Shown: positions 58,693 to 64,000 of the stretch, piece by piece
Position numbering within the stretch: the stretch's first letter is position 1
How the letters are laid out: every line of letters begins with the position of its first letter
Origin: Rhizohabitans arisaemae
Lineage (GTDB): Bacteria > Actinomycetota > Actinomycetes > Streptosporangiales > Streptosporangiaceae
NCBI RefSeq assembly: GCF_025996515.1
Contig: NZ_BLRH01000034.1
Coordinates: forward strand, 620,001 to 684,000
Length of the DNA stretch: 64,000 bases
Reading direction: 5' to 3'
Made by a program: the position numbers and the translations under genes
The notes under the pieces: generated by a model
Database searches by the model: none
The model's input: only the letters and a program-made list of their open reading frames with translations
Told to the model about the DNA's origin: nothing

Positions 58693-59799
58693 ATGTCCGT
58701 GAAAACGCACCGGCAGGCCGTGCAGGGACTCCTGCCGGCGCTCACGCCGGTCCGGTTCGTCACCGAAGACGGCAGCCCGGTCAAGGAGTCGGCCGACTAC
58801 GCCGAACCGTCGGCCGAACTGCTGCGCGAGGCGTACCGGCGGATGGTTCTAGGACGCCGCTTCGACACCCAGGCGACGATGTTGACCAAGCAGGGACGGC
58901 TGGCCGTCTACCCCTCCAGCCGAGGTCAGGAGGCGTGCCAGATCGCGGGCGTCCTCGCGCTGCGCGAGGACGACTGGCTCTTCCCGACCTACCGGGACTC
59001 CACCGCCCTGGTGACCCGGGGCGTGGACCCCGTCGAGGTGCTCACACTGCTCCGCGGCGACTGGCACTGCGGCTACGACCCGGCGGCCACCCGGACGGCA
59101 CCGCAGTGCACCCCGCTCGCCACCCAGCTGCCGCACGCGTCCGGCCTGGCCCACGCCCTGCGCAGCCGCGGCGGCGACGCCGTGGTCATGGCGTTCGTCG
59201 GCGACGGCGGCACCAGCGAGGGTGACTTCCACGAAGCGCTGAACTTCGCCGCCGTGTTCAAGGCGCCGGTGGTGTTCTTCGTGCAGAACAACAAGTACGC
59301 GATCTCCGTCCCGCTGGCCCGCCAGACCGCCGCTCCGGCGCTGGCCTACAAGGGCGTCGGGTACGGCGTGCGGTCCGAGCAGGTCGACGGCAACGACCTG
59401 GTCGCCGTCCTCTCGGTGCTGACGGCCGCCGTCGAGCACGCCCGTACGGGCCACGGGCCGTTCCTGGTCGAGGCGCACACCTACCGGATGGACCCGCACA
59501 CCAACGCCGACGACGCGGGGCGCTACCGGGACGACGCCGAGGTCGAACGGTGGCAGGGGGCCGATCCGCTGGCACGGCTGGAGACGTACCTGCGCGGCCG
59601 GGACCTGCTGACCGACGAGGACGTCGCGTCGGCCCGCGAGGCGGCGGAGGCGTTCGCCGCGGACCTGCGAACCCGGATGAACCTCGACCCGGAACTCGAT
59701 CCGCTGGAGCTGTTCGACCACGTCTACGCCGAGCCGACCCCGCAACTCCGGGAGCAGCGCCAGATGCTCGCGGCGGAACTGCAAGCAGAGAAGGGCTGA
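58693..59799 (+). CDS. 2-oxoacid dehydrogenase E1 alpha subunit
   Basis: The 368-residue ThDP-dependent E1alpha carries the cofactor motif GDGGTSEGDFHEALNFAAVF followed by KAPVVFFVQNNKYAISVPLA. The start region is typical of PDH/BCKDH alpha (LLREAYRRMVLGRRFDTQAT). It decarboxylates pyruvate or branched-chain 2-oxoacids together with E1beta. The Lrp neighbour favours branched-chain substrates (bkdA), while the sequence alone also fits pdhA. It is first of a three-gene operon without an E3 gene. Confidence 0.9.
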   Translation: MSVKTHRQAVQGLLPALTPVRFVTEDGSPVKESADYAEPSAELLREAYRRMVLGRRFDTQATMLTKQGRLAVYPSSRGQEACQIAGVLALREDDWLFPTYRDSTALVTRGVDPVEVLTLLRGDWHCGYDPAATRTAPQCTPLATQLPHASGLAHALRSRGGDAVVMAFVGDGGTSEGDFHEALNFAAVFKAPVVFFVQNNKYAISVPLARQTAAPALAYKGVGYGVRSEQVDGNDLVAVLSVLTAAVEHARTGHGPFLVEAHTYRMDPHTNADDAGRYRDDAEVERWQGADPLARLETYLRGRDLLTDEDVASAREAAEAFAADLRTRMNLDPELDPLELFDHVYAEPTPQLREQRQMLAAELQAEKG

Positions 59800-59805
59800 A
59801 CCGCC

Positions 59806-60822
59806 ATGAGCACGGTCACGATGGCACAGGCGCTCAACACCGCGCTGCGCGACGCCCTGCGCGACGACGAGCGGGTCCTGGTCTTCGGGGAGGACGTCGG
59901 CCCCCTGGGCGGCGTGTTCCGGATCACCGACGGGCTGACCCGCGACTTCGGTGAGGAGCGGTGCTTCGACACGCCCCTCGCCGAATCGGGCATCGTCGGC
60001 TTCGCGGTCGGCATGGCGATGGGCGGCTACCGTCCGGTGATCGAGATGCAGTTCGACGCGTTCGCCTACCCCGCCTTCGAGCAGATCGTCTCGCATGTCG
60101 CCAAGTTCCGTAACCGCACCCGCGGCAAGCTCGGCCTCCCCATGGTCATCAGGGTCCCCTACGCGGGCGGCATCGGCGGCGTCGAGCACCACTGCGACTC
60201 CAGCGAGGCCTACTACGTCCACACCCCCGGCCTGAAGGTCGTCACCCCGGCGACCCCCGCCGACGCCTACTGGCTGCTGCGGGACGCGGTGGCCGATCCC
60301 GATCCGGTGGTCTTCCTGGAGCCCAAGAAGCTGTACTGGTCCAAAGAGGACACCGACCTGACGCGCCGGCAGGCCGAGCCGTTCGGCCGGGCCGTCGTCC
60401 GCCGCGCCGGGCGGGACGCCACCCTCGTCGCCTACGGCCCGTCGGTACCCGTCGCCCTCGAAGCCGCCAAGGTGGCGGCCGACGAGGGCATCGAGCTCGA
60501 GGTCGTCGACCTGCGCACGCTGGTGCCCTTCGACGACGAGACGGTCGTGGCGTCGGTACGCCGTACCGGGCGATGCGTCGTGGTGCAGGAGGCGCAGAGC
60601 TTCGCCGGGGTGGGGGCCGAGATCGTCGCCCGGATCCAGGAGCGGTGCTTCCACTCCCTGGCCGCCCCGGTTCTGCGCGTCGCCGGTTTCGACATCCCCT
60701 ACCCGCCGCCGAAACTGGAGCACTCCCACCTCCCCGGCGTCGACCGCGTCCTGGACGCCGTCGACCGGCTGCAGTTCGACGACCGGCCCGACGTCCTCCA
60801 CCTGGCCAGGGGTGCCGCATGA
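59806..60822 (+). CDS. 2-oxoacid dehydrogenase E1 beta subunit
   Basis: The 338-residue subunit begins MSTVTMAQALNTALRDALRD and has VLVFGEDVGPLGGVFRITDG, then PLAESGIVGFAVGMAMGGYR and MVIRVPYAGGIGGVEHHCDS, typical of E1beta. It forms the alpha2beta2 decarboxylase with the preceding subunit, starts 6 bases after it, and overlaps the E2 start (ATGA). Confidence 0.92.
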   Translation: MSTVTMAQALNTALRDALRDDERVLVFGEDVGPLGGVFRITDGLTRDFGEERCFDTPLAESGIVGFAVGMAMGGYRPVIEMQFDAFAYPAFEQIVSHVAKFRNRTRGKLGLPMVIRVPYAGGIGGVEHHCDSSEAYYVHTPGLKVVTPATPADAYWLLRDAVADPDPVVFLEPKKLYWSKEDTDLTRRQAEPFGRAVVRRAGRDATLVAYGPSVPVALEAAKVAADEGIELEVVDLRTLVPFDDETVVASVRRTGRCVVVQEAQSFAGVGAEIVARIQERCFHSLAAPVLRVAGFDIPYPPPKLEHSHLPGVDRVLDAVDRLQFDDRPDVLHLARGAA

Positions 60823-62153
60823 GCGTGGACACGCTGACCGACCGGACCTTCCGGCTGCCCGACCTCGGGGAAGGGCTGGTCGAGGCGGAGATCCTCGAAT
60901 GGAAGGTCGCGGTCGGCGACACGGTCGAGATCGACCAGCTCGTGGTGGAGGTCGAGACCGCCAAGGCGGCGGTGGAGGTGCCCGTGCCGTTCGCGGGTGT
61001 CGTCACCGGCCTGCACGCGGGCGCCGGCGACGTCATCGGGGTGGGCTCGCCCCTGATCTCCGTCGGTTCGGCGGAGCCGGTGCCCGTCGCCGCCGAGCGG
61101 TACCGGGAGGAGGAGCGAGCCGGCTCGGGGAACGTCCTCATCGGGTACGGCACCGGTCACGCCCCCGCCGGACGCCGCAGGAAGGCCCGCGCCGAGCGGC
61201 GGACCACCGTCGTCGAGCTCCCCCCGCCGGACGCCCCGGCGACCCCGGCCCCCGCGGCGGAGACCGCCGACCCGCCCCGGCGGACGCCACTGGTGATCTC
61301 CCCGCTCGTCCGCAAACTGGCCCGGGAGAAGAACGTCGACCTGCTCCGGACGACGCCCAGCGGTCCGGGCGGGGTGATCCTGCGGCGCGACGTCGAGCAG
61401 GCCGCCGCCCTCGCCGGGCAGGCCGTCGCGGCCCCGGACTCCCCCGCGCCGGACGAGGACGCCGTCGAACGCATCCCGCTGCGCGGGCTGCGCCGGGCGG
61501 TCGCCGAGAAGCTCACCCGGAGCCGCACCGAGATACCGGACGCCACCACCTGGGTCGACGTGGACGCCACCGGGCTGCTGGCGGCCAAGGACATCCTGCG
61601 GGCCGCGGCACCGGACCGGCGGATCGGCCTGCTGGCGCTGCTCGCCCGGATCTGCGTCGCCGGGCTGCGGCGGTTCCCCGAGCTGAACTCCTCCGTGGAC
61701 ACCGCCCGGGGCGAGATCGTCCGCTACTCCGCGATCCACCTGGGTTTCGCCGCCCAGACCGACCGGGGGCTTGTGGTGCCCGTGGTGCACAATGCCCATC
61801 GGATGACCACAGCCCAGCTCGCCGCGGAGTTCGCCCGGCTCACCGAGCTCGCCCGGGCCGGAAGCCTGCCGCCCTCGGCGCTGACCGGGGGGACGTTCAC
61901 CCTCAACAACTACGGGGTCTTCGGCGTCGACGGCTCCACCCCCATCATCAACCACCCCGAGGCCGCCCTGCTCGGCGTGGGCCGCATCGTGGACCGGCCG
62001 TGGGCCGTGGACGGGAAACTCGAGGTCCGCAAGGTCACCCAGCTCTCCTTCAGCTTCGACCACCGGGTCTGCGACGGCGGGGTCGCGGGCGGGTTCCTGC
62101 GCTACGTGGCCGACTGTGTGGAGCACCCCGAGACCCTGCTGCTCGACCTCTGA
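60819..62153 (+). CDS. 2-oxoacid dehydrogenase E2 (lipoyl acyltransferase)
   Basis: The 444-residue E2 has one lipoyl domain (FRLPDLGEGLVEAEILEWKV, lipoyl-Lys in VEVETAKAAVEVPV). A linker and a peripheral subunit-binding domain (VISPLVRKLAREKNVDLL, SGPGGVILRRDVEQA) follow, then the catalytic core (GGTFTLNNYGVFGVDGSTPI, LSFSFDHRVCDGGVAGGF with the HxxxDG active site). It transfers the acyl group to CoA. The ATG at 60819 overlaps the E1beta stop. E3 must come from elsewhere. Confidence 0.93.
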   Translation: MSVDTLTDRTFRLPDLGEGLVEAEILEWKVAVGDTVEIDQLVVEVETAKAAVEVPVPFAGVVTGLHAGAGDVIGVGSPLISVGSAEPVPVAAERYREEERAGSGNVLIGYGTGHAPAGRRRKARAERRTTVVELPPPDAPATPAPAAETADPPRRTPLVISPLVRKLAREKNVDLLRTTPSGPGGVILRRDVEQAAALAGQAVAAPDSPAPDEDAVERIPLRGLRRAVAEKLTRSRTEIPDATTWVDVDATGLLAAKDILRAAAPDRRIGLLALLARICVAGLRRFPELNSSVDTARGEIVRYSAIHLGFAAQTDRGLVVPVVHNAHRMTTAQLAAEFARLTELARAGSLPPSALTGGTFTLNNYGVFGVDGSTPIINHPEAALLGVGRIVDRPWAVDGKLEVRKVTQLSFSFDHRVCDGGVAGGFLRYVADCVEHPETLLLDL

Positions 62154-62167
62154 GGTCCCGCCGGGTT

Positions 62168-62203
62168 CCCCGCCGCCAAAGTCACGTCCACCCGGCGGCG
62201 GGG
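62168..62203. terminator. 10-bp stem-loop terminator of the E1-E2 operon
   Basis: CCCCGCCGCC and GGCGGCGGGG pair perfectly around a 16-base loop, 14 bases after the E2 stop. Confidence 0.7.
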
Positions 62204-62450
62204 ACGGTGCCACCGGTCACCCGTACGCCGTCGAGCCGGTGACCGGACATGCACCGCCGGCCTGCCGACGACCGGAAACGGCGGTCGGCACGACCACCGC
62301 CCGAACGGCCGACGAACCCTTACTGATCGTGTCAGGAGGATGGCAGGGCTTAGAAAGTCCCCGTGACTAACGTCGGTTCCGTCAACGCGAACCCATGGAT
62401 CCCGGTGACGTCGAGTCGCCGGGACATTCGTTGGTCAAGGGGAGTCCACC

Positions 62451-62852
62451 ATGAGCGAAGTGCAGGTGACCGCCGGGAAACCCACCCTCCGGAGCCGGGT
62501 CGCCAGGCCACTGGCCGTCCTCGGCGCCGCCGCGGTCCTCGCCGTCGGCGTCGTGTCGCCGGCGGCCGCGGACAGCGGGCGGAACGGATCCCTGTGGATC
62601 CGTGCGCACGGCGGCGTCGTCGACTCGCAGCACTACCCCGGCCCGCCGGTCGGGACCTACCACATCCACTACTGGCGGGCGGGAGGCGGCTGGGACCGGA
62701 ACGGCGCCAACTACCACTTCCCCGGACGGACGGTGTACGGGAGGATCGCGGCTCCCGTCCCGGTGGGGGCCACGGTGTGCGCCGAACTCTGGTACCACAA
62801 GCCCGGTGGCGGCTACGGCTCGTACGGCCTTCCCTGCGTGCGCATGAGCTGA
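62451..62852 (+). CDS. Small secreted protein
   Basis: The 133-residue protein has a twin-basic N-terminus and hydrophobic core (VARPLAVLGAAAVLAVGVVS), with cleavage near SPAAAD, so the mature part is about 95 residues. It contains RNGSLWIRAHGGVVDSQHYP, TYHIHYWRAGGGWDRNGANY and two cysteines (TVCAELWYH, LPCVRMS). Beta-rich, aromatic-rich and glycine-rich; I recognise no family. The next gene also encodes a small secreted protein. Confidence 0.7.
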   Translation: MSEVQVTAGKPTLRSRVARPLAVLGAAAVLAVGVVSPAAADSGRNGSLWIRAHGGVVDSQHYPGPPVGTYHIHYWRAGGGWDRNGANYHFPGRTVYGRIAAPVPVGATVCAELWYHKPGGGYGSYGLPCVRMS

Positions 62853-62928
62853 CGCCGGGATGTGAGCGAAACGGGGCCCGGCCACGCAGGCGCGGTCAGG
62901 CCCCGCCCCTTCGCGGGAAAGGAACCTC

Positions 62929-63240
62929 ATGCGTATGTGGAAGCCGATGCTCACCTGTACGGTCGCGGCGCTCGCGGTGACGGCCCTGCACGCGACGCCG
63001 GCCGCCGCCGCACGCGGGTCGCTGACCCTGGTCACGCCGACCGGGGCCGCGGTCGTCCTGCGCGATCCCGCCCCCGGATGCCACACGTCCGCCCAGCCGT
63101 TCACGGGTGTGGCCAACCGTACCGACACCTTTGTCACGGCGTACGCGGACACCGGCTGCTCGGGACCGTCGCAGGTCGTCGTCCCGCAGCCGGGAACGGT
63201 CGCCGTGGGCGTGCGGCGAAGCGTGGCGATCCCCCGCTGA
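62929..63240 (+). CDS. Small secreted protein
   Basis: The 103-residue product has a signal peptide (MLTCTVAALAVTALHATPAA, cleaved near AAAA). The mature part has GSLTLVTPTGAAVVLRDPAP, two cysteines (GCHTSAQ, GCSGPS) and SQVVVPQPGTVAVGVRRSVA. No known family; GGAAAGGAACC precedes the ATG. It converges on the NB-ARC gene, their stops only one base apart. Confidence 0.65.
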   Translation: MRMWKPMLTCTVAALAVTALHATPAAAARGSLTLVTPTGAAVVLRDPAPGCHTSAQPFTGVANRTDTFVTAYADTGCSGPSQVVVPQPGTVAVGVRRSVAIPR

Positions 63241-63241
63241 G

Positions 63242-64000
63242 TCACCCCGGCTCCGGCGTCCGCGCCGACCACTCCCGCAGGCGCCGGACGGCCGCCGAGC
63301 GCTCCTGCCGGGTCTCCTCCTCGTCCAGGCGTTCGGCCGCGTACAGCCGGACCAGCTCCTGCATCGCATGCGCCGTAAGCCCGTGCCGGACGAGTTGATG
63401 TGCCCGGACGAGTTCGTCGAGCGACCGCCGCGCGTCCGGGATCGGGACGCCGAGCAGCGCCGCCACCGCCTCCTCCTCGACGGCGGCACCGCCCGGGTGC
63501 AGGCTCAGCAGCCGGAAGAGGTGCGCCGCCGGCGGGGTCAGGGCCCGGTAGGACCAGGAGAGCACGGATCGCAGGTCGCCCTGGGGATCGTCCCCCGTGG
63601 ACAGGACGTTCAGCCGATCCCGCTGCGCTCGCAGGCGCCGGACCAGGTCGGCCGGCCCGTCGGCGGGTTGCCGTCCGGCCAGTTCGGCGGCGATGCACAA
63701 GGCGAGAGGCAGCCGGCCGCACAGCTCGGCCAGCTCGTACCCGAGTGCCGCCGGGGGCGCCGCCGGGCCCAGGATCTCGCCGAGCAGCGCCAGCGATTCC
63801 GGCGGCCGGAGCGGGTGCACGGTGACGCGGTGGGCACCCGCGAGGGCGCCCAGACCTCGGAGCTGGTTCCTGCTGGTCACGAGCACGAACACCTGCGACC
63901 CCGGCAAAAGCGGGCGCACCTGGGCACTGTCGCGGGCGTTGTCCAGGACGATGAGCATCCGCCGCCCGGTGAGGACGCTGCGCAGCAGCGCCGCACGCAT
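63242..64000 (-). CDS. NB-ARC domain regulator (partial, 3' end)
   Basis: The 252 visible codons cover the NB-ARC end: Walker B MLIVLDNARDSAQVRPLLPG, the sensor QVFVLVTSRNQLRGLGALAG, GLPLA-like CGRLPLALCIAAELAGRQPA and the winged helix (LRSVLSWSYRALTPPAAHLF). It matches AfsR/SARP-type regulators, but stops soon after the winged helix (AAERLDEEETRQERSAAVRR) without the usual C-terminal TPR array. The P-loop and any N-terminal DNA-binding domain lie beyond the right edge. Confidence 0.8.
   Translation of the reverse strand: MRAALLRSVLTGRRMLIVLDNARDSAQVRPLLPGSQVFVLVTSRNQLRGLGALAGAHRVTVHPLRPPESLALLGEILGPAAPPAALGYELAELCGRLPLALCIAAELAGRQPADGPADLVRRLRAQRDRLNVLSTGDDPQGDLRSVLSWSYRALTPPAAHLFRLLSLHPGGAAVEEEAVAALLGVPIPDARRSLDELVRAHQLVRHGLTAHAMQELVRLYAAERLDEEETRQERSAAVRRLREWSARTPEPG

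Noticed and set aside
60699-62213. Long minus-strand frames opposite the E1-E2 operon
   Set aside because: Shadows of well-conserved dehydrogenase genes.

Overview
The window is about 72% GC with strong third-position GC bias, frequent GTG starts, GGAGG-type ribosome binding sites and many TetR, ArsR and NarL-type regulators. Together with a chaplin-like secreted peptide, SigE-family and ECF42-type sigma factors, TIGR03086 and DUF6461 proteins and an AlkZ-like glycosylase, this points to a chromosomal segment of a filamentous actinomycete. A Streptosporangiaceae-like relative is my guess from gene content only. No tRNA, rRNA, intact transposase or CRISPR array was recognised.

Region 1-17000 holds a toxin-antitoxin pair cut by the left edge, a secreted carboxylesterase, three NarL-type two-component systems (2575-4323, 9705-11476, 15154-17006), an SDR gene with an apparent frameshift facing its TetR regulator, and remnants of an alcohol dehydrogenase and an amidohydrolase. 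It also has an FBP-type zinc protein, a secreted metalloprotease-like protein and a VOC/ArsR/SRPBCC/TIGR03086 operon. Region 17000-26000 is catabolic: an APC permease, kynureninase and a PucR regulator, facing a MarR-controlled operon of a flavin (LLM) oxidoreductase, a signal-less BMP-family protein, a nucleoside-type deaminase and an MFS exporter. Region 26000-33000 carries three flavin monooxygenases interleaved with three TetR regulators. Region 33000-36600 has a lipoprotein lytic transglycosylase, a second orphan ABC-2 permease and an NmrA-like reductase.

Region 36743-44326 is the most striking part: two neighbouring giant genes. One is a Ser/Thr kinase joined to an nSTAND-like helical region, one membrane helix and a WD40-type propeller. 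The other is an nSTAND1 NTPase with a membrane helix, 14 WD40 repeats and, near its N-terminus, a short motif resembling RHIM-type amyloid signalling sequences. They share a C-terminal tail and look like a paralogous, membrane-anchored sensing pair.

Region 44472-53215 holds an AlkZ-like DNA glycosylase, an ECF42 sigma factor with its YciI (DGPF) partner, DUF998 and DUF6886 genes, and an array of four exactly 50-nt nested hairpins with a compensatory base change. It also has a TetR/HelR divergent pair sharing a long operator, and a secreted repeat protein. Region 53549-64000 has a SigE-family sigma factor with a membrane-anchored beta-propeller protein, a cytochrome P450 with an atypical I-helix, an ArsR/SRPBCC pair and an Lrp regulator divergent from a 2-oxoacid dehydrogenase E1alpha/E1beta/E2 operon. 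Two small secreted proteins and the end of an NB-ARC regulator follow. Several regulators have clear inverted repeats in their promoter gaps; these are listed separately.
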